This document shows, one piece after another, positions 1 through 8,400 of a stretch of 64,000 nt of DNA. The notes under the pieces are model-generated. The model was not told the DNA's origin. It did not search any database and saw only the letters and a program-made list of their open reading frames with translations. The position numbers were made by a program, and so were the translations under genes. This DNA is from Microbispora amethystogenes (GTDB taxonomy: Bacteria; Actinomycetota; Actinomycetes; Streptosporangiales; Streptosporangiaceae): NCBI RefSeq assembly GCF_016863015.1, contig NZ_BOOB01000037.1, positions 118,867 through 182,866 of the forward strand, given 5' to 3'. Within the stretch, counting starts at the first letter, position 1. Each line of letters begins with the position of its first letter.

Positions 1-1
1 G

Positions 2-64
2 GCCGGGGAGGTCGCGGCCGAGAGCCTCGCCCACCTGCGCCACACCATGCCCGGCCTGCTGTGA
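2..64 (+). CDS. C-terminal end of an upstream gene (partial)
   Basis: The first 63 bases read as an open frame ending in TGA; the visible tail is AGEVAAESLAHLRHTMPGLL. Codon use (G or C in nearly every third position) fits a real actinobacterial gene that starts outside the window. The tail is too short to name a family. The next gene is convergent to it on the other strand. Confidence 0.5.
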   Translation, partial: AGEVAAESLAHLRHTMPGLL

Positions 65-168
65 GCACCGGAGTCCCTCCGCCGGGGCGTGCGGAGGGGC
101 TCCGGGCACAGCGATCAGCAGGCCGGATCGGCAGCCCGGATCAGCAACCGCCGATCAACACGCGCGGA

Positions 169-1071
169 TCAGCCGGGCGGGAGGTTGCCGTTCTTGGCGA
201 CCGGCAGGGCCACCTGGTCGGCGCCGAGCAGGGTGGCCTGCTCGGCCGGGAGACCGGCGAGCACGGGGTCGATGTGCCGCAGGCCCAGCGAGACCGAGGT
301 GGGCAGCGCCTGGGTGATCGCGTCGAACTTCTCCAGGTCGATCCACCGCACGATGTCGAGCACCGCGCTCGGGATGGTGTCCCCGGCCTTCTGCACCGGG
401 ACGCACAGCTGACGGGCGTACAGGATGTCCGCTTTGTGGGTGGGAATCTGGGAGGTGAGGACGGGATTGAGCTGACGCAGGGACACCGTCTGGTTCAGCG
501 CGGTGTTGGGGGTGATCCCGTAGCACTTGAGATCGATGTAACGGACGAGCTGCAGCACGTCGGCGGGCGGGACCGCGTTGTTCTTCACGACCGGCACGCA
601 CAACTGCTGCGGCGTGTTCATGGAGATCTTCGTGCGCGGCAGGTTCTGGAACAGCGGATTGAGATGGCTGAGCACGAGATCCGTGTTCACCGTGGCGCCG
701 GAGATCTTGTAGCAGGACAGGTCGACGTACTTGATGAAATCGATCGCGGGTGACGGCGGCTCCTGCGAGTTCTTGGCGACCGGGACGCACAGCTGCTCAC
801 GCTGGCCCAGGGTGACGGTCTCGACCGGCAGGTTGCCGAGCACGGGATTGAGGTGCCGCACCGTGATCTGGACGGCCGGCGGCTGGTAGGCGCTGGTCCG
901 GTAGCACTCGAGGTCGAGGTAGGCGGTCAGGCTCTTCGGCGTCGGCAGCGTGACGGCGCCGACGGGCGGCACGCTGAGGAGCACCACGGCGAGCGCCGCG
1001 AGCACGGCCGACGCGAAACGCCGGAACGTCGTTCTTCCACGGGCGGGAATTCGGATTACGGCTCGGTCCAC
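169..1071 (-). CDS. Secreted protein with four Cys-bracketed repeats
   Basis: This is a 300-aa exported protein of unknown function. The start is a GTG with GGAG five bases upstream. It puts an Arg-rich n-region and a hydrophobic stretch (about residues 19-40) at the N-terminus, a typical signal peptide ending near VGA. The mature part is four tandem units of about 64 aa, each with the pattern D-L-x-C-Y ... L-N-P-x-L ... L-P ... Q-L-C-V-P-V-x-K. Cysteine pairs are C56/C95, C120/C158 and C183/C223; the fourth unit has lost both. The pattern resembles the DUF7450-type repeats found in secreted bacterial proteins, recalled from memory rather than searched. It is probably an extracellular binding or structural protein. 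Confidence 0.75.
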   Translation of the reverse strand: MDRAVIRIPARGRTTFRRFASAVLAALAVVLLSVPPVGAVTLPTPKSLTAYLDLECYRTSAYQPPAVQITVRHLNPVLGNLPVETVTLGQREQLCVPVAKNSQEPPSPAIDFIKYVDLSCYKISGATVNTDLVLSHLNPLFQNLPRTKISMNTPQQLCVPVVKNNAVPPADVLQLVRYIDLKCYGITPNTALNQTVSLRQLNPVLTSQIPTHKADILYARQLCVPVQKAGDTIPSAVLDIVRWIDLEKFDAITQALPTSVSLGLRHIDPVLAGLPAEQATLLGADQVALPVAKNGNLPPG

Positions 1072-1421
1072 TGCGGCTCCAGAGAATGGGAGAGGAATCG
1101 TTGCCAGGAGTGTGTGCCGCCGTGACCGGCCAGACAATATCGCCGAGGTCGCGCCGGGAGTCCGCCCCCATGAGCCGGGAACACGAAATCCTCCGGTAAT
1201 ACGCCGTTCAGCCCCCCGGAAAACGGTTTGCGGCCCGATCGGACCGGGACCCCGGCCTTTCCGCGGCGTTTCGCCCCCGGCCGGAAATTCCGCAGGCATC
1301 CGGCCGGACGCCGGAAATCACGCCGCCGAAATATCCATGAAAAGCACCCGGGGGAATACCGGCCGCGGTTCGTTTCGGCCGCCACAATCGGCGGCCCGGC
1401 CGGCCGGGCCGCGCCCGGATC

Positions 1422-1610
1422 GGAAAAGGATTGCCCCCTGGCGGCCGCCTGTGAAACTTTCAGCGCCACCAGGCGGTGGCGAGACCGGGCGCCCGGCAGG
1501 ACGCGCCACGGATGGGCCACGTCCGGCCCGGAAAAGGATTGCCTGGCGGGCGGCCACCCGGTGGAACGTTCAGCGCCACCCTGCGGGACGAAGCGAGACA
1601 CCCGGCAGGA
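1422..1610. repeat. Tandem ~108-bp imperfect duplication in promoter region
   Basis: Copy A starts at 1422 and copy B at 1530 with the identical block GGAAAAGGATTGCC. Both continue with a Gly/Pro-codon-like GC stretch, then GTGAAACTTTCAGCGCCACC in A (from 1451) against GTGGAACGTTCAGCGCCACC in B, then a shared CACCCGGCAGGAC-like tail. In each copy the variable centre is palindromic (GAAACTTTC, GAACGTTC), so a regulator-binding site was probably duplicated. Confidence 0.65.
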
Positions 1611-1720
1611 CCCCCACGCCCGTCCGCGCCCGGCCCCGGGATTGACAGATCCTCACGGCGTCATGTTTGCTCCCACCCACCACCACCCAGACCCGACAAA
1701 AGGGGTCGCCCGGACCCACG

Positions 1721-1734
1721 TGTTAGCGCTAACA
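1721..1734. promoter_or_regulatory. Palindromic LacI-type operator
   Basis: TGTTAGCGCTAACA is a perfect 14-bp palindrome with the central CG step typical of LacI-family operators. It lies about 98 bases upstream of the GH127 start, where a sugar-responsive repressor would act. No LacI-family gene is present in the window, so the regulator must be encoded elsewhere. Confidence 0.7.
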
Positions 1735-1777
1735 CCTTCCTCCGCAGGCCCTTGTCGCTGGCTCGCGGCGGCGGATG

Positions 1778-1789
1778 TCAGCGCTGACC
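1778..1789. promoter_or_regulatory. Second, variant palindromic operator
   Basis: GTCAGCGCTGAC is a perfect 12-bp palindrome. It differs from the core of the first operator by one symmetric base pair. The two centres are 56 bp apart, a spacing compatible with co-operative binding or a small loop. It lies between the first operator and the GH127 ribosome binding site. Confidence 0.6.
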
Positions 1790-1831
1790 GGGAATGCCCG
1801 GCAGCCCCTGTCGTGACCTCCAGGAGGCCTC

Positions 1832-4165
1832 ATGCCGTCCCCGTCGCTCAGCCGCCGTCAGCTGCTGCAGGCGGCCGGTGTCGCCGTCGTCGCGTCCACC
1901 ACCGGCGGGGTCGCCGGCGCCTCGGCGGCGGCCGCCGCCGTCGCGCCGTCCCGGCCCGACATCGGCGTCTCGGCGTACCCGTTCGAGCTGGGCCAGGTGC
2001 GGCTGACGACCAGCCGCTGGCTGGACAACCAGAACCGCACGCTCTCCTATCTCCAGTTCGTCGACGTCAACCGGATGCTGTACAACTTCCGGGCCAACCA
2101 CCGGCTGTCCACCAACGGCGCCGCCACGAACGGCGGGTGGGACGCCCCCTCGTTCCCGTTCCGCACCCACATGCAGGGCCACCTCCTGACCGCGTGGGCC
2201 CAGGCGTACGCCGTGCTCGGCGACACCACCTGCCGGGACAAGGCCACCACCATGGTCGCCGAGCTGGCCAAGTGCCAGGCGAACAACGGCGCCGCCGGGT
2301 TCAACACCGGATACCTGTCCGGCTTTCCCGAGTCGGACTTCACCGCCCTCGAAGCCCGCACGCTGAGCAACGGCAACGTCCCGTACTACTGCATCCACAA
2401 GACGCTGACCGGCCTGCTCGACGTGTGGCGCCTCATCGGCAGCACCCAGGCGCGCGACGTGCTGCTGGCGCTCGCCGGCTGGGTCGACTGGCGGACGAGC
2501 AGGCTGAGCAGCAGCCAGATGCAGAACATGCTGGGCACCGAGTTCGGCGGGATGAACGCGGTGCTGACCGACATCTACCAGCAGACGGGCGACGGGCGCT
2601 GGCTCACCGTCGCGCAGCGGTTCGACCACGCCGCCGTGTTCAACCCCCTGGCGTCGAACCAGGACCAGCTGAACGGCCTGCACGCCAACACCCAGGTGCC
2701 CAAGTGGATCGGCGCGGCCCGGGAGTACAAGGCCACCGGCACGACCCGCTACCGGGACATCGCCGTCAACGCCTGGAACATCACCACCGGCGCGCACACC
2801 TACGCGATCGGCGGCAACAGCCAGGCCGAGCACTTCCGGGCGCCCAACGCGATCGCCGGGTATCTCACCAACGACACCTGCGAGCACTGCAACACCGTCA
2901 ACATGCTCAACCTGACCCGCGAGCTGTGGACGCTCAACCCCGACCGGGTCGCGTACGTGGACTTCTACGAGCAGGCGCTGCTCAACCACGTCATCGGCGC
3001 GCAGAACCCGTCCGACGGCCACGGGCACGTCACCTACTTCACCCCGCTCAAGCCGGGCGGCCGGCGCGGCGTGGGCCCGGCGTGGGGCGGCGGCACCTGG
3101 AGCACCGACTACAACTCGTTCTGGTGCTGCCAGGGGACGGGGGTGGAGGTCAACACGAGGCTGATGGACTCCATCTACTTCTACAACGGCACCACGCTGA
3201 CGGTGAACCTGTTTATGCCGTCGACGCTGAACTGGACCCAGCGCGGCATCACGGTCACGCAGACGACGTCCTATCCGGCGAGCGACACCACGACGCTGCA
3301 GGTCACCGGCAACGTGAGCGGCTCGTGGTCCATGCGCGTCCGCATCCCGTCGTGGGCCTCCGGCGCCACGATCAGCGTGAACGGCGCCCAGCAGGACGTG
3401 GCCGCCACTCCCGGCACCTACGCCGTCCTCACCCGGTCGTGGACCTCCGGCGACACCGTCACCGTGCGGCTGCCCATGCGGGTGGTCGTGAAGGCCTCCA
3501 ACGACAACGCCAACGTCGCGGCGGTCACCTACGGGCCGGTCGTGCTGTCGGGCAACTACGGCAACACCTCGCTGTCGGCGCCGCCCTCCCTGAACACCGG
3601 GTCGATCACCCGCACCAGCACCACGGCGCTCGCCTTCACGGCCACGGCCAACGGCTCGACCGTCAACCTCGGCCCGTTCTACGACGCGCACGGCTACAAC
3701 TACACCGTCTACTGGAACACCAGCGGGCAGGGCAACGGCGGAACGGGAAGCTACCGGCTGGTCAACGCGGCCAGCGGCCTGGTCCTCGGCATCCAGAACA
3801 TGTCCACCGCGGACGGCGGTCTCGCGCTGCAGTGGACCGACAACGGCACCGCCGACCACAACTGGGTGATGGTGACCGACGGCAACGCCGTGCGGTTCCG
3901 CAACGTCAACAGCGGCAAGGTGCTGGGCGTGGAGAACATGTCCGCCAACGACGGCGCCCGCGTCCTGCAGTGGTCCGACAACGGCACCGCCGACCACCGG
4001 TGGACTCTGGTCGACAACGGCGACGGAACCTACAAGATCCGCAACGTGAACAGCGGCAAGCTGCTCGCCATCCAGAACAACTCCACCGCCAACGGCGCCC
4101 AGGCCGTCCAGGACTCCGACAACGGGACCGCCGACAACCGGTGGCGGCTGGTGGCCAACAACTAG
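1832..4165 (+). CDS. GH127 beta-L-arabinofuranosidase with RICIN module (exported)
   Basis: Predicted to remove beta-L-arabinofuranosyl residues from plant polysaccharides or glycoproteins outside the cell. The 777-aa protein starts at ATG behind GGAGG and carries a twin-arginine signal (SRRQLLQAAG, then an Ala-rich stretch). The central GH127 (DUF1680) domain keeps the family's zinc-thiolate residues: E351 and C353 in the CEHC motif, and C432-C433 in WCCQGTG, matching the Glu, Cys and Cys-Cys set of HypBA1, where the first of the pair is the nucleophile. The C-terminal ~135 residues are three ricin-type beta-trefoil repeats (VNSGK-L--QN ... D-G-ADN-W), a carbohydrate-binding module. The LacI-type operators upstream suggest sugar induction. 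The gene is monocistronic, followed by a hairpin. Confidence 0.88.
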   Translation: MPSPSLSRRQLLQAAGVAVVASTTGGVAGASAAAAAVAPSRPDIGVSAYPFELGQVRLTTSRWLDNQNRTLSYLQFVDVNRMLYNFRANHRLSTNGAATNGGWDAPSFPFRTHMQGHLLTAWAQAYAVLGDTTCRDKATTMVAELAKCQANNGAAGFNTGYLSGFPESDFTALEARTLSNGNVPYYCIHKTLTGLLDVWRLIGSTQARDVLLALAGWVDWRTSRLSSSQMQNMLGTEFGGMNAVLTDIYQQTGDGRWLTVAQRFDHAAVFNPLASNQDQLNGLHANTQVPKWIGAAREYKATGTTRYRDIAVNAWNITTGAHTYAIGGNSQAEHFRAPNAIAGYLTNDTCEHCNTVNMLNLTRELWTLNPDRVAYVDFYEQALLNHVIGAQNPSDGHGHVTYFTPLKPGGRRGVGPAWGGGTWSTDYNSFWCCQGTGVEVNTRLMDSIYFYNGTTLTVNLFMPSTLNWTQRGITVTQTTSYPASDTTTLQVTGNVSGSWSMRVRIPSWASGATISVNGAQQDVAATPGTYAVLTRSWTSGDTVTVRLPMRVVVKASNDNANVAAVTYGPVVLSGNYGNTSLSAPPSLNTGSITRTSTTALAFTATANGSTVNLGPFYDAHGYNYTVYWNTSGQGNGGTGSYRLVNAASGLVLGIQNMSTADGGLALQWTDNGTADHNWVMVTDGNAVRFRNVNSGKVLGVENMSANDGARVLQWSDNGTADHRWTLVDNGDGTYKIRNVNSGKLLAIQNNSTANGAQAVQDSDNGTADNRWRLVANN

Positions 4166-4168
4166 AAC

Positions 4169-4204
4169 CCGACCGGCAGGCCGTCGGCGCGGCGTGCCGG
4201 TCGG
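4169..4204 (+). terminator. Strong hairpin after the GH127 gene
   Basis: CCGACCGGCA (4169-4178) pairs perfectly with TGCCGGTCGG (4195-4204) around a 16-base GC-rich loop, starting four bases after the GH127 stop. There is no T-run, as is common for actinobacterial terminators. Confidence 0.65.
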
Positions 4205-4305
4205 TGGGCCGGCGACGGCGCGCGACCGGCACCGGCGGTTCGCGGACGCCCCGGGGACGGCCGGGATGCCACGATCAGAGCGCGATGATCTGGCACAATC
4301 CCGGC

Positions 4306-7300
4306 ATGGCAGTCATGTTCCGGGTGCTCGGCCCGGTCGAGGCGTACGTCGACGGCGTCCCCGTCGACCTCGGCGGGCCGAGGCCGCGGCTGCTGATGGC
4401 GCGCCTGCTGATCGCCGGGGGCGCAACGGTGTCGGTGGACGCGATCCTCGACGACCTGTACGACGGCGCCCCTCCGCCCCGCGCGCTGAGCACCCTGCAC
4501 AGCTACGTCTCCGTCCTGCGCCGGGTGTTAGAGCCGGGGCGCGCGCCCCGCACCCCGTCGTCGGTCCTGATCAGCCGCCCGCCCGGGTACGCCCTCGGCC
4601 CGCACGAGGTGGACGCCGAGGAGTTCCTGCGGCTGGCCAGGGCCGGCGAGCCCGAACGCGCGCTCACCCTGTGGCGTGGCGCGCCATACGAGGAGTTCGG
4701 CGACGTTCCCTGGCTCCGGCCGGAGATCGAGCGGCTGGCCGAGGCCCGCCTGGTGACCCGGGAGCGGCTGCTGCAGGGGCGGGTCGGCGACCCGCACGTG
4801 GTGGGTGAGCTGGAGGCCCTGGTTGCCGAGCACCCCCTCCGGGAAGGGCTGTGGGAGCTGCTCGCCCGCACGCTCTACGCACTCGGACGGCAGGCGGACG
4901 CGCTGGAGGCGCTGCGTACGGCCCGCGCCCGGCTGGCCGGTGAGCTCGGCCTGGACCCCGGCCCCGCGCTGCGGCGGCTGGAGGAGGCGATCCTCACCCA
5001 GGACCCGGCTCTGGACCGTGCCCCGGCTCTTGTTCCGGACCCGCCTCCCGTACGGATCGGCGTAGGAATCGGTGCGGTCCCCGGCGGCGGGCACGCGGAG
5101 GGGACGTCGCCGGAACGGCGGGCCGTCGGCCGGGAGAGCCAGCTCGACCGGCTGGCCGGACTGGCGCACGACGTGGCCCGGGGGGCGACCCGGGGGCCGG
5201 GACTCGCGGTGATCTCGGGCGAGCCGGGGATCGGCAAGACGTGGCTCGCGGAGGCGTTCGCGGAGCGGCTGACCGCCGACGGCTGGCAGGTCGCGTGGGG
5301 CCGGTGCCACGAGACGTCGGGCGCCCCCGCCCTGTGGCCCTGGCAGCAGGTCGCCCGGGACCTCGGCGAGCGCGTGCCCCCACCGGCCGCGTGGGCCGCC
5401 TCCCTGCGGGTGCTGCTCGGCGGCTCCCCCGGCGTCCCCCTCAGCAACTCCCCCGCCGAGGCGGGCGAGGCCCGGTTCCTGCTGCACCAGGCCACGGCGG
5501 CGTACCTGCAGACGGTCGCCGCCGGCCGCCCGCTCCTCGTGGTGATCGAGGACCTCCAGTGGGCCGACGCGGCCTCACTGGGCCTGCTGTCGGACCTCGC
5601 GCCGCTGCTGCGCGGCGCGATCGCGATCGTGGTCACCGTGCGCTCCGGCGAGGGCTCCCCCGCCGTGTACGACGCGCTCGGCCTCCTCGGACGGCACGAC
5701 GCCCTCCGCCTCCCACTGGCCGGGCTCGACCCCGCCTCGGTGGCGGAGCTGTCGGGCCTGCGCGACCCGGTGAGCGTCGCGGCGCTCGCCGAGCGCACCA
5801 GGGGCAACCCGCTGTTCGTCCGCGAGACCCTCCGCCTGGCCGAGGACCAGGGCCTCGAACGGGCGCTCACGGGGGTGCCCGAGGGGCTGGCCGACGTGCT
5901 ACGCCGCCGCCTGCTGAACCTCCCCGCCCCGTTCCGTCCCGCCGTCGACGCCGCGGCGGTGCTCGGCGCGGGCGCGGACCGGTCGCTGCTCGCCGAGGTC
6001 GCCGGGACGGCCGCCAAGACGGGCACCGGGACCGCGGCCGTGATGGATGTGGACGAGGCGCTCGACGCCGCGATCGCCATGCGGATCCTCGGCGAGGACC
6101 TGCGGTTCACCCACGACCTGGCCAGGGAGACGGTCTACGCCGACATCCCGCTCCGTGGGCGCGCCGCTCTGCACCTGGCCGCGCTGCGGGCGCTGGAACG
6201 GCGGCCGGGGTCGGATCTCGCGCTGCTGGCCCGGCACGCGCTGGCGGCGGGGCCGGAGGCCGCGGCGGACGCGGTGCGCTGGGCGTCGGCCACGGCGCGG
6301 CAGGCGGCCGGCCGGTACGCCCACGAGGACGCCGCGCAGTGGTGGCGCCGGGCGGTCGAGGCACACGGGACGCTTCCCGGCGCCGACCCGCGCGATCACG
6401 TCGAACTGCTGCTGGAGCTGGTCCGGGCGCAGCTCGCCGCCGGTGACGGCTTCACGGCCCGGCAGACCCGCGCGGAGGCGGTGCTCGCCGCCGACCGGTC
6501 GGGCGGCCCGCTGCTCGCCGCGCGGGCGCTGACCAGCCTGGACGCCCCCGGACTGTGGAAGTTCTACACCTACGGCGACGTCGAGCTGCACACCGTGCGG
6601 CGGATCGAGGAGGCTCTCGCCGAGCTGCCGGAGGAGGACTCCGAGCTGCGCTGCCGCCTGCTCGGCTGCCTGGGGATGGAACGTTACGACGGCTCCGCCG
6701 ACCCCCGGTGCGACAGCGCCACGGCCGAGGCGCTGGCGATGGCCCGCCGTCTGACCGCCTCGGGGAAGGCCGGCCCGGAACTGCTGGCCATCACCCTGAA
6801 CGCCCGGTATCTGGGCGTCCAGCTCCCCGAGCACATGCCGGAGCTCGACGCGATCGGCGAGGAGCTCACCCGGCTCGGGCTGCCCGGATTCGAGCTGCTC
6901 GGCCACATGATCAGGGAGCGGACCCGGCTGGAGCTGTTCGACGTGGCGGGCGCCGACCGGGCCGCCGAGCGGGCGGGCGTGCTGGTGGAGCGGCTCGACC
7001 TCCCCTGGCCCCGGTTCCAGCACCTCATCTGGACCGGCACCCGGCGTCTGCTCGACGGCGACTTCGAGGGCGCCGCCAACGCGTACGCCGCGGCGGCCGA
7101 GGCCGGTGAACGGCTCAACCTGTGGCACACCGCCACCGCGCTCTCCACGGCGCTGTTGACCCGGCACCTCATGATGCGGGACCTCGACGGTGCCGAGGAA
7201 CTGCTGGAACGGCACTCTCCCTTCCCCGCGCACCGGCAGATCGCCGGCGTGCTCATCGGCGACTGGCGGGGCGACCCCGGGCCGGCCCTGGCGGCCCGCG

Positions 7301-7632
7301 AGCAGGGCTGGCGCCCGCTGCCGCGCGACTTCGGCGAACTGCCGAGCCTGTGCCTGCTGGGCGAGGCCCAGATCGTGGCGGGCGACCACGACGCGTGCGC
7401 GTACACCTACCGCAGGCTCCTGCCGTACGAGGACCGGATCGCCCTCGGGGCGGGGACGTTCTGCGCCGGGCCGGTCGGCTACTTCCTGGGGCGGCTCGCC
7501 CACCTGGGCGGGGCGGCCGGCCCGGAGACGGCGCGGGCGCATCTGGAGACCGCCGCGGAGCGATGCGCGGCGGCCGGGCTGAGCTGGTGGGCCGCCACGA
7601 TCACCCGCGAGCGCGACGCCGTGCCCGGGTGA
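4306..7632 (+). CDS. SARP/AfsR-type regulator with AAA ATPase and TPR-like region, copy 1
   Basis: Predicted ATP-dependent transcription activator of 1108 aa. Residues 1-95 form an OmpR-type winged helix and residues ~95-245 a bacterial transcriptional activation domain (HPLREGLWELL, GRQADALEAL, ELGLDPGPAL). An AAA_16-like ATPase follows, with Walker A GEPGIGKT (305-312) and Walker B VVIEDLQWAD (D416). The C-terminal ~450 residues are helical, TPR-like. The chosen ATG has no ribosome binding site, but a -10-like CACAAT (4294-4299) ends seven bases before it, so the mRNA is probably leaderless. A second ATG three codons on is an alternative. The next gene encodes a hemerythrin, and the pair recurs downstream with a paralogue of exactly the same length. 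The target genes are unknown. Confidence 0.85.
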   Translation: MAVMFRVLGPVEAYVDGVPVDLGGPRPRLLMARLLIAGGATVSVDAILDDLYDGAPPPRALSTLHSYVSVLRRVLEPGRAPRTPSSVLISRPPGYALGPHEVDAEEFLRLARAGEPERALTLWRGAPYEEFGDVPWLRPEIERLAEARLVTRERLLQGRVGDPHVVGELEALVAEHPLREGLWELLARTLYALGRQADALEALRTARARLAGELGLDPGPALRRLEEAILTQDPALDRAPALVPDPPPVRIGVGIGAVPGGGHAEGTSPERRAVGRESQLDRLAGLAHDVARGATRGPGLAVISGEPGIGKTWLAEAFAERLTADGWQVAWGRCHETSGAPALWPWQQVARDLGERVPPPAAWAASLRVLLGGSPGVPLSNSPAEAGEARFLLHQATAAYLQTVAAGRPLLVVIEDLQWADAASLGLLSDLAPLLRGAIAIVVTVRSGEGSPAVYDALGLLGRHDALRLPLAGLDPASVAELSGLRDPVSVAALAERTRGNPLFVRETLRLAEDQGLERALTGVPEGLADVLRRRLLNLPAPFRPAVDAAAVLGAGADRSLLAEVAGTAAKTGTGTAAVMDVDEALDAAIAMRILGEDLRFTHDLARETVYADIPLRGRAALHLAALRALERRPGSDLALLARHALAAGPEAAADAVRWASATARQAAGRYAHEDAAQWWRRAVEAHGTLPGADPRDHVELLLELVRAQLAAGDGFTARQTRAEAVLAADRSGGPLLAARALTSLDAPGLWKFYTYGDVELHTVRRIEEALAELPEEDSELRCRLLGCLGMERYDGSADPRCDSATAEALAMARRLTASGKAGPELLAITLNARYLGVQLPEHMPELDAIGEELTRLGLPGFELLGHMIRERTRLELFDVAGADRAAERAGVLVERLDLPWPRFQHLIWTGTRRLLDGDFEGAANAYAAAAEAGERLNLWHTATALSTALLTRHLMMRDLDGAEELLERHSPFPAHRQIAGVLIGDWRGDPGPALAAREQGWRPLPRDFGELPSLCLLGEAQIVAGDHDACAYTYRRLLPYEDRIALGAGTFCAGPVGYFLGRLAHLGGAAGPETARAHLETAAERCAAAGLSWWAATITRERDAVPG

Positions 7633-7698
7633 CCGCGGGAAAGCGGGCCACAAGTGGGCGTTGAGTCGCGATGAAGACGCCTCGCGCATGGTGGGGTC

Positions 7699-8355
7699 AT
7701 GACAACACCGAAAACACCGACGCAGACCAGGCGCCGCCCGGGTGAGCCCGCCCCCGACCTCGTCGCCTTCCTCCTCTTCCACAACGGGCTACGGCGCGAG
7801 TTCGCCAGGCTGGCCGACGCCCTCGACCGCTGTGATCCCCGCGACGAGCGGCGCCGCGCGGTCGCCGACGAGCACCTCGCGCTGCTGCTGCGCGTCCTGC
7901 ACCACCACCACACCGAGGAGGACGAGGCGATCTGGCCGCTCCTGCGGGGCCTGGTCCCGGAGGCCGCGCCCGTGCTCGACCGGCTGGAGGCCGACCACCA
8001 GGAGATGGACGCCGTGATCGGACGCCTGTCGGCCGGCGGACGGCCGGCCCGCGAGGTCACCACCGACCTGCGTGCACTGGACCGGCTCCTGAACACCCAC
8101 CTCGACCTGGAGGAGTCCGAGGCTGTCCCACTGATCAGGGAGCACGTCAGCGCGGCCTGGTGGGAGGCGTCCGCCAAGAAGGTCATCAAGAGCCACGGCC
8201 GCGACCTGCCGATGCTCGCCGCCTGGCTCCTCGACACTGCGACGCCCGCCGATCGCGACCACATCCTCGCCACGGGCCCGGTCGTCATGCGGGTCCTCTA
8301 CCGCCTCTCCTGGCGCCGTGCCTACGAGCGCCGGATTTCCCAGGTGTACGGCTGA
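7699..8355 (+). CDS. Hemerythrin HHE-domain protein, copy 1
   Basis: A 218-aa cytoplasmic four-helix protein expected to bind a di-iron centre that senses or carries O2, NO or peroxide. Conserved ligands are visible in order: FHNGLRREF (His), HHHHTEEDEAIWP (His and Glu), EADHQEMD (His) and THLDLEESEAVP (His, Glu). The ATG follows GGTGG. It lies 66 bases after the first SARP regulator on the same strand. This order is repeated with the second SARP/hemerythrin pair, so a functional link, for example a redox input to the regulator, is a reasonable inference. Partner and signal are unknown. Confidence 0.85.
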   Translation: MTTPKTPTQTRRRPGEPAPDLVAFLLFHNGLRREFARLADALDRCDPRDERRRAVADEHLALLLRVLHHHHTEEDEAIWPLLRGLVPEAAPVLDRLEADHQEMDAVIGRLSAGGRPAREVTTDLRALDRLLNTHLDLEESEAVPLIREHVSAAWWEASAKKVIKSHGRDLPMLAAWLLDTATPADRDHILATGPVVMRVLYRLSWRRAYERRISQVYG

Positions 8356-8385
8356 CGGAGGCTGGGCCGGGCAGGGGAACGGTCC

Positions 8386-8400
8386 TATGCTCTCCTGACG
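8386..8400 (+). promoter_or_regulatory. -10 box for a leaderless start of SARP copy 2
   Basis: TATGCT (8386-8391) lies nine bases before the ATG at 8401. No Shine-Dalgarno sequence is present, so transcription probably starts at or just before the start codon. No good -35 hexamer is visible. Confidence 0.5.

Larger units (their letters stand above)
1072..1831. other. Long divergent regulatory region with no gene
   Basis: About 760 bases separate the divergent repeat protein and GH127 genes. I see no convincing coding frame in them. They hold a 108-bp tandem duplication, two palindromic operators and a possible TTGACA -35 box (1642-1647) without a clear -10. The open frames that cross the region are shadows produced by GC-rich sequence. 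Confidence 0.6.

Noticed and set aside
1228..4305. One very long + strand frame running from 1228 through the GH127 gene into the first SARP gene.
   Set aside because: The part before 4306 reads the GH127 gene in another frame and is Arg/His/Gln-rich noise; the real SARP protein starts at 4306.
5899..7782. Long minus-strand frame (627 aa) opposite the first SARP gene.
   Set aside because: It is antisense to a clearly conserved protein, has shadow composition (Arg/Gly/Pro/Val) and no domain.
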